Assembly (NCBI GenBank): GCA_030590525.1
Contig: JAUUYI010000101.1
Coordinates: forward strand, 1-7,146
DNA length: 7,146 bases
DNA from: Sedimenticola sp.
GTDB taxonomy: Bacteria > Pseudomonadota > Gammaproteobacteria > Chromatiales > Chromatiaceae
Direction of reading: 5' to 3'
Shown here in pieces: positions 1 to 6,865 of the stretch. A model generated the notes under the pieces. It saw only the letters and a program-made list of their open reading frames with translations, did not search any database and was not told the origin of the DNA. Both the position numbers and the translations under genes were made by a program. The first letter of the stretch is position 1. Each line of letters starts with the position of its first letter.

Positions 1-34
1 GGTTTTGATGGGCACGCTGCGCTTTGCCCATCCT
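1..34. repeat. Short palindromic intergenic repeat (partial at window edge)
   Basis: A perfect 8-bp inverted repeat, GATGGGCA (7-14) and TGCCCATC (25-32), surrounds a 10-nt GC-rich loop and is followed by CTAC. Palindromes of this look recur, as I remember, between genes in many proteobacterial genomes, so I read it as a dispersed REP-like element. No T-run follows the right arm, so it is not a typical intrinsic terminator, although it could mark the 3' end of a gene lying to the left. The left boundary cannot be seen. Confidence 0.55.
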
Positions 35-161
35 ACAATGATGCAAAGAGAGCTCCTGACTCCTCGTTCCAAACCTCCCATCATCATTAGTGAAGCAGTG
101 GTAGCTAATACAGATAATAATCGAGTAGAATAGTGTGTCTTTACAGATGGAAAGTTTCTCC

Positions 162-986
162 ATGTTTTCGCGCCTGAAAGAAGATATCGGCTGCGTCTTC
201 GAGCGAGACCCGGCAGCACGCAACGCATTTGAGGTGTTTACCACCTACCCGGGGGTGCACGCTGTGATGCTGCATCGATTGAACCACTGGCTCTGGGGCA
301 ACGGGCTGCAGTGGCTTGCCCGTTTTTTGTCCGCCTTCGGGCGCTGGCTGACGGGGATAGAGATCCACCCGGGGGCCTGTATCGGACGCCGTTTTTTCAT
401 CGATCACGGGATGGGAGTGGTGATCGGAGAGACGGCGGTGATCGGTGACGACTGCACCCTGTATCACGGGGTGACGCTGGGGGGGACCAGTTGGAAGAAG
501 GGGCAACGGCACCCGATGCTGGGTGATGATGTGGTAGTGGGGGCGGGCGCCAAGGTCCTGGGGCCGATAGAGATCGGTCGGGGTGCTCGGATCGGCTCCA
601 ACGCGGTGGTGGTCAAACCCGTGCCGGCAGAGGCCACGGTTGTCGGGGTTCCCGGTCGGCTGGCGGGGCTTCCCAGGGAGATGGTGGACTCACATCGGCA
701 CCGGATGGCCCGAAAGATGGGGTTCGATGCCTATGGCGCTACCCAGGACGCGCCGGACCCGGTTGCCCATGCCATCAACTGTATGCTGGACCATATGCAT
801 GTGATCGACGAAAGGATGAAGATCATGTGTGAGGGGTTGAAGCAGGTGAGTGAGGAACATCCGGAGCTCAATCTGCCGCTGGTAGAGAGTTGTGAAATCG
901 CCTCTACGGCTGAAGAGTTGCTCAGAAGCCAGGTCCAAGGGGGTGAGAAGGGCGAATCTCCTGAAGATAAAGAAAATAATACTTGA
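162..986 (+). CDS. cysE: Serine O-acetyltransferase
   Basis: CysE transfers an acetyl group from acetyl-CoA to L-serine, giving O-acetylserine for cysteine synthesis in the cytoplasm. I chose the ATG at 162 (274 aa) because GGAAAG (148-153) sits 8 nt upstream and the protein then begins MFSRLKEDI, the usual start of this short class; a GTG at 135 and an ATG at 147 in the same frame lack a good ribosome binding site. Roughly residues 66-165 are a left-handed beta-helix of hexapeptide repeats with [14 protein letters not shown], the LGGT turn (106-109) and GVPGR (162-166). His82 corresponds to the catalytic His158 of E. coli. The partner Asp143 is Glu67 here, which is usual in this class. The E. 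coli N-terminal helical domain is much shortened, and a tail of about 105 residues, probably helical, follows the beta-helix. The gene lies directly before iscR, linking cysteine supply to its use by IscS. Confidence 0.95.
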   Translation: MFSRLKEDIGCVFERDPAARNAFEVFTTYPGVHAVMLHRLNHWLWGNGLQWLARFLSAFGRWLTGIEIHPGACIGRRFFIDHGMGVVIGETAVIGDDCTLYHGVTLGGTSWKKGQRHPMLGDDVVVGAGAKVLGPIEIGRGARIGSNAVVVKPVPAEATVVGVPGRLAGLPREMVDSHRHRMARKMGFDAYGATQDAPDPVAHAINCMLDHMHVIDERMKIMCEGLKQVSEEHPELNLPLVESCEIASTAEELLRSQVQGGEKGESPEDKENNT

Positions 987-1003
987 TTAAATTAATCAAC
1001 TAT
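979..1003. promoter_or_regulatory. IscR type 1 operator (predicted)
   Basis: The left half is ATACTTGATTA (979-989), the centre AAT (990-992) and the right half TAATCAACTAT (993-1003). The halves are perfect inverted repeats for 7 bp around the centre and match at 10 of 11 positions overall. Compared with the E. coli type 1 IscR site as I remember it, 23 of 25 positions fit; the two misfits are symmetric (C to T in the left GACT, G to A in the right AGTC). The site covers the cysE stop codon (984-986) and the iscR -35 element, so binding of [2Fe-2S]-IscR should block transcription of the iscR operon. It is the only such site I could find in the window. Confidence 0.85.
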
Positions 1004-1009
1004 TATAAT
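983..1009 (+). promoter_or_regulatory. Predicted sigma-70 promoter of the isc operon
   Basis: The -35 candidate TTGATT (983-988) lies inside the IscR operator, and the -10 candidate TATAAT (1004-1009) matches the consensus exactly. The 15-bp spacer is shorter than the ideal 17 bp; shifting the -10 to TAATTT (1006-1011) gives 17 bp but a poorer hexamer. The start of transcription would fall near 1016, leaving a leader of about 30 nt before the iscR GTG. Overlap of -35 and operator is the arrangement known for the E. coli iscR promoter. Confidence 0.7.
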
Positions 1010-1044
1010 TTTATGCATATGAACAATTTGCAGGGGCAGCGGAC

Positions 1045-1533
1045 GTGAGATTAACGACCAAAGGACGGTATGCAGTTACCGCCATGCTCGATCTGGCCTT
1101 CCACGAAGGGAAAGGCCCGATTACTCTGGCAGAAATCGCCGAGCGGCAGGGGATATCCCTGTCATACCTTGAGCAGCTCTTTTCCCGGTTGAGAAAAAAA
1201 GGACTGGTCAGTAGCGTACGAGGGCCGGGCGGGGGCTATGTGCTTGCCCTGAGTGCGGAATCGCTGTACGTCGCTGCTGTCATAACCGCCGTGGATGAGA
1301 CGATGGACACCACACGTTGTGGTGGAGCCCATAACTGCCAGGATAACGAGCGCTGTCTCACCCACGATCTCTGGCACGATCTGAGCGATCGCATCTATGA
1401 CTACCTGAATCAGATCAGCCTCAAGGATCTGATGACCCAGCAGGGTGCACAGAAGGTGGCGGCACGGCAAAACGGGCAGAAAGTCACCGTGGATCTGGAC
1501 GTGACCGGTTCGACCCAGGCCCAAAGTTTATGA
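1045..1533 (+). CDS. iscR: [2Fe-2S]-dependent Rrf2-family regulator IscR
   Basis: IscR is a winged-helix transcription factor that carries a [2Fe-2S] cluster built by the ISC machinery. With cluster it represses this operon through type 1 sites, and with or without cluster it acts at type 2 sites. The protein is 162 aa, the same length as in E. coli. The N-terminal DNA-binding domain (about 1-65) includes [18 protein letters not shown], Glu43 in the recognition helix, and VRGPGGGY. The cluster ligands Cys92, Cys98, Cys104 and His107 fall at the E. coli positions. Translation starts at a GTG (1045) with AGGGG (1032-1036) 8 nt upstream; no ATG in frame fits the family start. The tail from about residue 135 is variable. 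A predicted promoter and operator lie just upstream, implying autoregulation of the whole operon. Confidence 0.98.
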   Translation: MRLTTKGRYAVTAMLDLAFHEGKGPITLAEIAERQGISLSYLEQLFSRLRKKGLVSSVRGPGGGYVLALSAESLYVAAVITAVDETMDTTRCGGAHNCQDNERCLTHDLWHDLSDRIYDYLNQISLKDLMTQQGAQKVAARQNGQKVTVDLDVTGSTQAQSL

Positions 1534-1550
1534 GAACCAGAAACAGAACA

Positions 1551-1567
1551 TATCTCCGGAGTGATAG
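1551..1567 (+). promoter_or_regulatory. Ribosome binding site of iscS inside a palindrome
   Basis: The Shine-Dalgarno stretch GGAGTGA (1558-1564) ends 3 nt before the ATG of iscS, with the GGAG core 6 nt away. It is the right half of a perfect 8-bp palindrome, CTCCGGAG (1554-1561), flanked by TATC and GATA. The palindrome has no loop, so a tight hairpin is unlikely. The iscR-iscS gap is the place where E. coli iscRSUA mRNA is cut after RyhB pairing, but I see no sRNA site here. Confidence 0.5.
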
Positions 1568-2782
1568 ATGAAATTACCAATTTATATGGATTATTCGGCA
1601 ACCGCGCCGGTTGATCCCCGGGTTGCCGAGAAGATGTGTAGTTACCTCACGCCAGATGGCATATTCGGGAACCCCTCATCGCGTTCCCATCAGTTCGGGT
1701 GGGCCGCGGATGAGGCGGTGGAGCAGGCGCGGCACGATGTTGCCGCTTTAATCAATGCGGATCCTAAAGAGATCGTATGGACCTCCGGTGCCACTGAGTC
1801 GGATAATCTTGCGATCAAGGGTGTGGCCCATTTCTATCAGAAAAAAGGCAAGCACATCGTTACCTGTAAGACCGAGCACAAGGCGGTGCTGGATACCTGC
1901 AGGCAGTTGGAGCGGGAGGGGTTTGAAGTGACCTATCTCGACCCCGAACCCGACGGTATGATCGACCTGAAGAAACTGGAGGCGGCCCTGCGCGATGACA
2001 CCCTTCTGGTCTCGATCATGCACGTCAATAATGAGATCGGTGTGATCCAGGACATCGCGGCTATCGGGGAACTGACCCGGGAGCGCAAGATCCTGTTCCA
2101 TGTGGATGCAGCCCAGAGCGCAGGCAAGGTGCCACTGGACATGGAGGCTATGAAAGTGGATCTGCTCTCCATGTCGGCCCACAAGATTTATGGTCCCAAG
2201 GGCATGGGTGCCCTCTACGTGCAGCGTAAACCGCGGGTACGGCTGGAGGCGCAGATGCATGGTGGCGGTCACGAGCGAGGTATGCGTTCCGGTACGCTAG
2301 CCACGCATCAGATCGTTGGTATGGGTGAGGCTTTTCGGATTGCCAAAGAGGAGATGCAGCAGGAGAATGACCGTATCCTCTCTCTTAGAAACCGTCTCTG
2401 GGGCGGGTTGAAGAGTATGGAAGAGGTGTACCTGAATGGAGACGTGGAACGGCGTGTGGCAGGCAACTTGAACGTGAGTTTCGCTTACGTGGAGGGTGAG
2501 TCCCTGATTATGGCTTTGAAGGATATTGCGGTTTCGTCCGGGTCGGCCTGCACCTCCGCCAGTCTGGAACCCAGTTACGTGCTGCGTGCGCTCGGGCGTG
2601 AGGATGAACTGGCACACAGCTCGATCCGCTTCACTATCGGTCGTTTCACCACTGAGGAAGAGGTGGACTACGTGATCGATCTGGTGCGTAACCAGGTGAC
2701 TCGGCTGCGGGAACTTTCTCCCCTCTGGGATATGTTCAAAGAGGGTGTAGACCTCAAGAGTGTGCAGTGGGCTGCGCACTAG
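1568..2782 (+). CDS. iscS: Cysteine desulfurase IscS
   Basis: IscS is a pyridoxal-phosphate enzyme that converts L-cysteine to alanine and holds the sulfur as a persulfide for IscU and for tRNA thiolation. The 404 residues equal the E. coli length and align without gaps. Visible key residues are His104 in [11 protein letters not shown], Asp180 in HVD and Gln183 (cofactor contacts), Lys206 in [10 protein letters not shown] (Schiff base), and Cys328 in [10 protein letters not shown] (persulfide carrier on the mobile loop). The C-terminal [13 protein letters not shown] segment, part of the IscU docking region, is present. E. coli has SGHK where this protein has SAHK, a common variation. It follows iscR by 34 nt, and the 118-nt gap after it is the longest in the operon. 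Confidence 0.98.
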   Translation: MKLPIYMDYSATAPVDPRVAEKMCSYLTPDGIFGNPSSRSHQFGWAADEAVEQARHDVAALINADPKEIVWTSGATESDNLAIKGVAHFYQKKGKHIVTCKTEHKAVLDTCRQLEREGFEVTYLDPEPDGMIDLKKLEAALRDDTLLVSIMHVNNEIGVIQDIAAIGELTRERKILFHVDAAQSAGKVPLDMEAMKVDLLSMSAHKIYGPKGMGALYVQRKPRVRLEAQMHGGGHERGMRSGTLATHQIVGMGEAFRIAKEEMQQENDRILSLRNRLWGGLKSMEEVYLNGDVERRVAGNLNVSFAYVEGESLIMALKDIAVSSGSACTSASLEPSYVLRALGREDELAHSSIRFTIGRFTTEEEVDYVIDLVRNQVTRLRELSPLWDMFKEGVDLKSVQWAAH

Positions 2783-2804
2783 GCGGGGTTTGAAGGTTAG
2801 GCTC

Positions 2805-2853
2805 TGATATAGGGATAAATTCTTTATAATTAGAGGGCTGTCGACCTATATCA
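2805..2853 (+). other. Inverted repeat / possible mRNA stem-loop, iscS-iscU gap
   Basis: TGATATAGG (2805-2813) and CCTATATCA (2845-2853) are perfect 9-bp inverted arms around a 31-nt AT-rich loop that contains TATAAT (2825-2830). In mRNA this would be a stem-loop between the iscRS and iscU parts. In DNA it could instead be a pair of half-sites around a weak internal promoter, but the -35 region (TCTGAT at 2803-2808) is poor. It has no T-run and is therefore not an intrinsic terminator. Confidence 0.45.
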
Positions 2854-2855
2854 AT

Positions 2856-2875
2856 GTCACTGGGTAACTGGTGAT
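2856..2875 (+). other. Small GNRA-capped hairpin before iscU
   Basis: In RNA, 2856-2863 can pair with 2868-2875 around the tetraloop GUAA (2864-2867), which is of the GNRA type. The eight pairs include three G-U wobbles, so the helix is of modest stability. It lies 3 nt after the right arm of the larger inverted repeat and about 13 nt before the iscU ribosome binding site, where it could stabilise the iscU-proximal end of a processed transcript. Confidence 0.3.
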
Positions 2876-2900
2876 CACTGAAAATTTTGGAGATCAGAAC

Positions 2901-3293
2901 ATGGCATATAGCGACAAAGTGCTGGATCACTATGAAAATCCCCGCAATGTCGGGACGCTGGACACCAAAGAGAGTAATGTCGGCACCGGTATGGTGGGCG
3001 CGCCCGCCTGCGGTGATGTGATGCGGTTGCAGATTCAGGTGAACGCCGAGGGAGTGATTGAGGATGCCCGATTCAAGACCTACGGCTGTGGCTCTGCAAT
3101 CGCCTCCAGCAGCCTGTTGACCGAATGGGTAAAAGGGAAGACTCTCGAACAGGCGCAGCAGATCAAGAATACGGATATTGCCGAAGAGTTGGCGCTGCCT
3201 CCGGTGAAGGTTCACTGCTCGGTACTGGCGGAGGATGCGATCAAGGCGGCAGTCGAGGATTACGCTGCAAAACAGGGCCAGAATGGGGCCTGA
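2901..3293 (+). CDS. iscU: Iron-sulfur cluster scaffold IscU
   Basis: IscU receives persulfide sulfur from IscS and iron, assembles [2Fe-2S] and [4Fe-4S] clusters, and hands them on with the help of HscA and HscB. I start it at the ATG at 2901 (130 aa; E. coli has 128), which gives the family start MAYSDKVLDHYENPRNVG and has GGAG (2889-2892) 8 nt upstream; a GTG in frame at 2871 would add ten unconserved residues. The ligand set Cys37, Asp39, Cys63, His105 and Cys106 is complete. The LPPVK motif bound by HscA is at 99-103. The gap upstream contains two possible stem-loops that may set its expression apart from iscRS. Confidence 0.98.
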   Translation: MAYSDKVLDHYENPRNVGTLDTKESNVGTGMVGAPACGDVMRLQIQVNAEGVIEDARFKTYGCGSAIASSSLLTEWVKGKTLEQAQQIKNTDIAEELALPPVKVHCSVLAEDAIKAAVEDYAAKQGQNGA

Positions 3294-3312
3294 ATCGGCA
3301 TGGGATTTCATC

Positions 3313-3344
3313 TGGCAGATGGGGGAGGACCCCTCTTCCTGCCA
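3313..3344 (+). other. Possible mRNA hairpin, iscU-iscA gap
   Basis: TGGCAG (3313-3318) pairs perfectly with CTGCCA (3339-3344), and inside it GGGG (3322-3325) can pair with CCCC (3330-3333) around the loop AGGA. An internal loop separates the two helices. The sequence that follows (ACACTCTGATCG) has no T-run, so this is not a rho-independent terminator. It ends 13 nt before the GGAGG of iscA and may protect or pause the transcript. Confidence 0.45.
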
Positions 3345-3371
3345 CACTCTGATCGTTGGAGGTTGGGATAA

Positions 3372-3695
3372 ATGAGCGTCACACTGACTGAGGCTGCGGC
3401 AAACCACGTGAGGAGTTTCCTCGAGAACCGTGGCCAGGGTGTTGGTATCCGCCTGGGAGTACGCACCTCCGGTTGTTCCGGTATGGCCTACGTTCTGGAG
3501 TTTGCGGACGAACAGGAAGAGGATGACCAGGTGTTCGAAGAGCACGGGGTGAAGGTGCTGGTGGACCCCAAGAGCCTGCTCTATCTCGATGGTACCGAAC
3601 TGGATTACACCAAGGAGGGGTTGAATGAGGGTTTCAAGTTCAACAATCCGAACGTAAAGGATGCCTGTGGGTGTGGTGAGAGCTTCAATGTATGA
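3372..3695 (+). CDS. iscA: A-type iron-sulfur carrier IscA
   Basis: IscA binds iron or a cluster between subunits and delivers it to IscU or to apo-proteins. The 107 residues match the family length. The three conserved cysteines are Cys35 in SGCSGM and Cys99 and Cys101 in the C-terminal CGCGESF. The position between iscU and hscB identifies it as IscA rather than ErpA or SufA, which share the fold. GGAGG (3358-3362) lies 9 nt before the ATG, a strong ribosome binding site. Its stop codon overlaps the left arm of the next inverted repeat. Confidence 0.97.
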   Translation: MSVTLTEAAANHVRSFLENRGQGVGIRLGVRTSGCSGMAYVLEFADEQEEDDQVFEEHGVKVLVDPKSLLYLDGTELDYTKEGLNEGFKFNNPNVKDACGCGESFNV

Positions 3696-3757
3696 CCGGA
3701 GGCAGCGCCGGGTAATTCTTTCCCACCTCTTTTTTCCAACCCACTGAACTCCGGTTA
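3693..3757 (+). other. Inverted repeat spanning the iscA-hscB gap
   Basis: ACCGGAG (3695-3701) and CTCCGGT (3749-3755) are perfect 7-bp arms; in RNA the helix extends by a G-U and a U-A pair to 3693-3701 with 3749-3757. The loop is 47 nt and pyrimidine-rich. The left arm covers the iscA stop codon, and the right arm ends 10 nt before the hscB ATG, so folding could limit access to the weak hscB ribosome binding site. A smaller competing pairing between the CCGG copies at 3696-3699 and 3708-3711 is possible. Confidence 0.35.
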
Positions 3758-3767
3758 AGAAGCAGGC

Positions 3768-4313
3768 ATGCTGGATTTTTCCAAGAATCATTTCGAACTG
3801 TTTGGTCTGCCGAGCTCCTATGTGATCGATGCGAACCAATTGGCTGAGCGGTACCTGGAACTGCAGCGGGTGATGCATCCGGACCGTTACGCCAAGGGCT
3901 CTGCGCAGGAACGCCGCCTCTCGATGCAGGGGTCGATACGGATAAATGAGGCCTACGAGACCCTGAAGGACCCGATTCATCGAGCGCGCTATCTGCTTTC
4001 GCTCAAGGGTATCGATATGGATCTGCAGAAAGAGACCACTCAGGATGCAGCTTTTTTGATGGAACAACTGGAACTGCGGGAACAACTGGCCGAGGCGCCC
4101 AACCGGCCAGATCCCTATGGTTTCATCTCGACTCTGATGGCTGATATCAATCGCCGTATCACCAGCCTGGTGGGGCAGATGGCGGTTCAGTTCGAGACCG
4201 CAACTCCGGAGCAGTTGGAGGCGGCACGGGAAATCCTGCGCAAGATGCAGTTTTTACAGAAGCTTCGTTATCAGGCCGAGTCCCTCGAATCCGAGCTGGA
4301 CGAGGCCCTTTAG
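3768..4313 (+). CDS. hscB: J-domain co-chaperone HscB
   Basis: HscB brings cluster-loaded IscU to HscA and stimulates its ATPase. The protein has 181 residues against 171 in E. coli. The J domain occupies about residues 1-75 with the signature His-Pro-Asp at 37-39 (MHPDRY) and INEAYETLKDPIHRARYLL. The C-terminal three-helix domain that binds IscU follows, marked by FLMEQLELREQL (97-108). The start at 3768 gives MLDFSKNHFELFGLP, typical of the family. The ribosome binding site is weak (AAGAAG at 3757-3762 or CAGG closer in) and lies against an inverted repeat. hscA follows after 24 nt. Confidence 0.97.
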   Translation: MLDFSKNHFELFGLPSSYVIDANQLAERYLELQRVMHPDRYAKGSAQERRLSMQGSIRINEAYETLKDPIHRARYLLSLKGIDMDLQKETTQDAAFLMEQLELREQLAEAPNRPDPYGFISTLMADINRRITSLVGQMAVQFETATPEQLEAAREILRKMQFLQKLRYQAESLESELDEAL

Positions 4314-4337
4314 TCTGCATTAAAGGATCGTTCAGCC

Positions 4338-6209
4338 ATGGCCCTGCTACAGCTTACAGAGCCCGGACAGTCTGCGGCGCCACATCAGCATCGACTGGCG
4401 GCGGGGATCGATCTGGGAACCACCAACTCACTGGTTGCCAGTGTGCGCAGTGGCAAGGCCGGGACCCTGCCCGACGATAGTGGGCAACACCTGCTGCCAT
4501 CGGTGGTTCGTTATATCCCGGATGGTGTCATCGTCGGTGAAGAGGCCAAGGCACAGGCAGTACTCGATCCTCTGAACACCATCGTTTCAGTCAAGCGATT
4601 ACTGGGCCGGGGTGTCGAGGATGTGAAGACGCTTGGCAGCCGGCTTCCGTATCAGTTTAAGCAGCAGCAGAATACGGTACCGCGTATCCATACCGTAGCC
4701 GGCGATGTCACTCCGGTGGAGGTGTCGGCAGAGATCCTCAAGACCCTTAACCGGCGGGCGGAAAAGAGCCTGGGTGGTGAGTTGGAAGGTGTGGTGATCA
4801 CGGTACCTGCCTATTTTGACGATGCTCAGCGACAGGCGACCAAGGATGCCGCCAGGGTGGCAGGCCTCCGGGTGCTGCGACTGTTGAACGAACCGACATC
4901 CGCTGCTGTGGCTTACGGCCTCGACCACGGCTCGGACGGGATTCATGCCATTTATGATCTGGGGGGCGGAACCTTCGATATTTCCATTCTGCGCCTCAGA
5001 CGCGGGGTATTCGAAGTACTCTCCACCGGGGGTGATTCGGCACTGGGCGGGGATGACTTTGATCGGTTAGTGGCAGAGTGGATCATGCAGCAGGCGGGGA
5101 TCGACGATTCAGCGGATCACGCCATGCTGCGACGCCTGATGCGGGATGCCTGCAGCGCCAAGGAGACACTCACTACGGCAGAGGTTGCGCCGCTCCGGGT
5201 GGATCTGGGCAATGGCGATTACTGGGAAGGCAAGCTTACCCGGGAGGGATTCGAACAGCTGGTGGAAGCTCTGGTGCGTAAGACGCTGGTCTCCTGCCGG
5301 CGGGCCTTGCGCGATGCCGGGTTGCGACCAGAGGAGATCGAGGACGTGGTGCTGGTGGGCGGGTCGACCCGCGTGCCCCTGGTACGGGAGCTGGTGGGTG
5401 AGTTCTTTCGCACCCGGCCGTTGGCGGAGATAGATCCGGACCGGGTGGTGGCCATCGGTGCAGCCGTTCAGGCAGACGTTCTGGTGGGCAACAAGTCGGG
5501 CGAGGAGATGTTGCTGCTGGATGTCATTCCCCTGTCGCTGGGGATAGAGACTATGGGCGGATTGGTTGAGAAGATCGTGCCTCGCAACACCACCATACCG
5601 GTGGCCAGGGCCCAGGAGTTCACTACCTTCAAAGATGGCCAGATAGCGATGGCGATCCATGTGCTCCAGGGTGAAAGAGAACTGGTCAGTGACTGCCGTT
5701 CTCTGGCACACTTCGAGTTGAGGGGGATACCTTCGATGGTGGCCGGTGGGGCCCGTATCAAGGTGACCTTCTCAGTCGATGCGGACGGGCTGCTGGGCGT
5801 CGAGGCCCGTGAAGAGAGCAGTGGGGTGAAGGCCAGTGTAGTGGTCAAGCCATCCTATGGTTTAACCGATTTGGAGATCGAGGAGATGCTGCGGGATTCC
5901 ATCGATCATGCGGCAGAGGATCTGGAGGCGCGGGGTCTGCGTGAACGACAGGTGGAGGCGAATCGTACCATCGAGGCGCTCCGTGCAGCCCTGGATGAAG
6001 ATGGAGAAGTGTTGCTTGATAAGACTGAATATCAAGCAATTGAGGAACAATTGGATAAACTTATTGAAGTGTCCGGCGGCAGCGATCAGCAGGCCATCAA
6101 ACAGCAGATCGATAACCTGGAAAAGGCCTGTGAGTTCTATGTGGAACGTCGCATGAATGCCAGTGTAAAAAAGGCCATGGCCGGTCACAGCGTGAAGGAT
6201 TTTGAGTAG
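4338..6209 (+). CDS. hscA: Hsp70-class chaperone HscA
   Basis: HscA is the specialised Hsp70 that binds the LPPVK motif of IscU and, driven by ATP and HscB, promotes cluster release. The 623 residues compare with 616 in E. coli, and the N-terminus [10 protein letters not shown] is shared. The nucleotide-binding domain (about 20-390) shows DLGTTNS (25-31), [17 protein letters not shown] (156-172), DLGGGTFD (207-214) and LVGGSTRVP (339-347). The linker and start of the substrate domain read [14 protein letters not shown] (395-408). The DnaK tail EEVD/EEVKD is absent, as expected for HscA; it ends [13 protein letters not shown] (4323-4327) is the ribosome binding site. Codons around residues 555-577 are unusually AT-rich and hold a perfect dyad. 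fdx follows after 6 nt. Confidence 0.98.
   Translation: MALLQLTEPGQSAAPHQHRLAAGIDLGTTNSLVASVRSGKAGTLPDDSGQHLLPSVVRYIPDGVIVGEEAKAQAVLDPLNTIVSVKRLLGRGVEDVKTLGSRLPYQFKQQQNTVPRIHTVAGDVTPVEVSAEILKTLNRRAEKSLGGELEGVVITVPAYFDDAQRQATKDAARVAGLRVLRLLNEPTSAAVAYGLDHGSDGIHAIYDLGGGTFDISILRLRRGVFEVLSTGGDSALGGDDFDRLVAEWIMQQAGIDDSADHAMLRRLMRDACSAKETLTTAEVAPLRVDLGNGDYWEGKLTREGFEQLVEALVRKTLVSCRRALRDAGLRPEEIEDVVLVGGSTRVPLVRELVGEFFRTRPLAEIDPDRVVAIGAAVQADVLVGNKSGEEMLLLDVIPLSLGIETMGGLVEKIVPRNTTIPVARAQEFTTFKDGQIAMAIHVLQGERELVSDCRSLAHFELRGIPSMVAGGARIKVTFSVDADGLLGVEAREESSGVKASVVVKPSYGLTDLEIEEMLRDSIDHAAEDLEARGLRERQVEANRTIEALRAALDEDGEVLLDKTEYQAIEEQLDKLIEVSGGSDQQAIKQQIDNLEKACEFYVERRMNASVKKAMAGHSVKDFE
6012..6039. repeat. 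Perfect 10-bp inverted repeat within hscA
   Basis: TTGCTTGATA (6012-6021) and TATCAAGCAA (6030-6039) are perfect inverted arms with an 8-nt loop, AGACTGAA; a G-U pair at 6011 and 6040 would extend the RNA helix. Just after it the palindrome CAATTG occurs twice (6037-6042 and 6048-6053). All of this lies in reading frame in the C-terminal helical part of hscA, in a stretch of A/T-ending codons. It may be an mRNA hairpin, a protein-binding site or chance. Confidence 0.5.
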
Positions 6210-6215
6210 AAGCAT

Positions 6216-6554
6216 ATGCCACAGATAATATTTCTCCCCCATGAAGAGATCTGCCCGGAGGGCGCGGTGATAGAGGCGGAACCGGGTACCACGATCTGCG
6301 ATGCCGCACTCCAGAACGGCGTCGAGATCGAGCACGCCTGTGAAAAATCCTGTGCCTGCACCACCTGCCACGTCATCATCCGGGAAGGTTTAGACTCCCT
6401 GGTAGAGGCGGAGGAGGAGGAGGATGATCTTCTGGACAAGGCCTGGGGGCTGGAGCCGGAATCCCGCCTGAGCTGCCAGGCGGTGATGGCGAATGAAGAT
6501 CTGGTGGTGGAAATCCCCAAATACACCATCAATATGGTATCCGAGAGTCACTGA
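6216..6554 (+). CDS. fdx: [2Fe-2S] ferredoxin of the ISC system
   Basis: Fdx is an adrenodoxin-type ferredoxin that supplies electrons for cluster formation on IscU and binds IscS. The 112 residues compare with 111 in E. coli. The cluster ligands are Cys42, Cys48, Cys51 and Cys87 in ACEKSCACTTC and RLSCQA; Cys46 is the additional conserved cysteine of ISC ferredoxins. The acidic segment EAEEEEDDLLDKAWGLEPESRL (split here by function, roughly 64-85) includes the likely partner-binding face. It starts 6 nt after the hscA stop with only a weak Shine-Dalgarno sequence (GAAG close in, GAAGGA farther), so translational coupling to hscA is likely. Confidence 0.97.
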   Translation: MPQIIFLPHEEICPEGAVIEAEPGTTICDAALQNGVEIEHACEKSCACTTCHVIIREGLDSLVEAEEEEDDLLDKAWGLEPESRLSCQAVMANEDLVVEIPKYTINMVSESH

Positions 6555-6556
6555 CA

Positions 6557-6757
6557 ATGAGCCTGAAATGGACTGATATCCTGGATATTGCCATTGAGCT
6601 GGATGAAACCCACCCGGAGGTGGATCCGCTGCACATCAACTTCGTCGATCTGCGCAACTGGGTCATGGCCCTGCCCGATTTCGACGACGACCCGGAACAT
6701 TCCGGCGAAAAGATCCTGGAGGCGATTCAGATGGCCTGGATTGAAGAGCGGGAATAG
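6557..6757 (+). CDS. iscX: IscX (YfhJ), small acidic ISC accessory protein
   Basis: IscX binds IscS and iron and is thought to regulate cluster assembly in competition with frataxin CyaY. The 66 residues equal the E. coli length; the conserved start LKWTD, the acidic motif DFDDDP (41-46) and EKILEAI are visible. It starts 2 nt after the fdx stop, with GAGAG (6543-6547) as ribosome binding site inside fdx. It is the last gene I can support in the operon. The stop codon lies in a short inverted repeat. Confidence 0.95.
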   Translation: MSLKWTDILDIAIELDETHPEVDPLHINFVDLRNWVMALPDFDDDPEHSGEKILEAIQMAWIEERE

Positions 6758-6764
6758 ATTCCCG
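6749..6764 (+). other. Short hairpin at the iscX stop codon
   Basis: CGGGAAT (6749-6755) and ATTCCCG (6758-6764) are perfect 7-bp inverted arms separated by 2 nt; as RNA about five pairs with a 6-nt loop could form. No run of T follows, so it is not a classical rho-independent terminator. It might stabilise the 3' end or slow exonucleases. I see no clear terminator elsewhere downstream of iscX. Confidence 0.35.
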
Positions 6765-6780
6765 GGCCGGTAACAAATCC

Positions 6781-6865
6781 GTTCTCGCACAAAGGCATAA
6801 CGCAAAAAAACTGAAAACCTTAAAGGCGTTCTCGCGCAAAGAACGCAAAGACGCAAAGGAAAAAC
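6781..6865. repeat. CGCAAAG-type intergenic repeat, copies 1 and 2
   Basis: A core beginning TTCTCGCGCAAAG (6829-6841) continues with CGCAAAG units at 6835-6841, 6844-6850 and 6852-6858 and ends GGAAAAAC. A decayed relative starts TTCTCGCACAAAG at 6782-6794 and runs to about 6811. The reverse strand reads as peptide of the type FASLRSLRE, a spurious product I remember from many bacterial genomes carrying this repeat. I see no gene here. Confidence 0.7.

Noticed and set aside
113..131. Weak -10-like boxes before cysE (GATAAT 113-118, TAGAAT 126-131)
   Set aside because: No acceptable -35 element lies at the right distance, so I do not call a promoter.
2871..2900. Upstream GTG start for iscU adding ten residues
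   Set aside because: The added residues are not part of the family, and GGAG is placed for the ATG at 2901.
2754..4085. Reverse-strand open frame of 443 codons opposite the end of iscS, iscU, iscA and most of hscB
   Set aside because: It runs antisense to four strongly conserved genes, shows no recognisable domain, and open antisense frames of this kind arise from codon bias.
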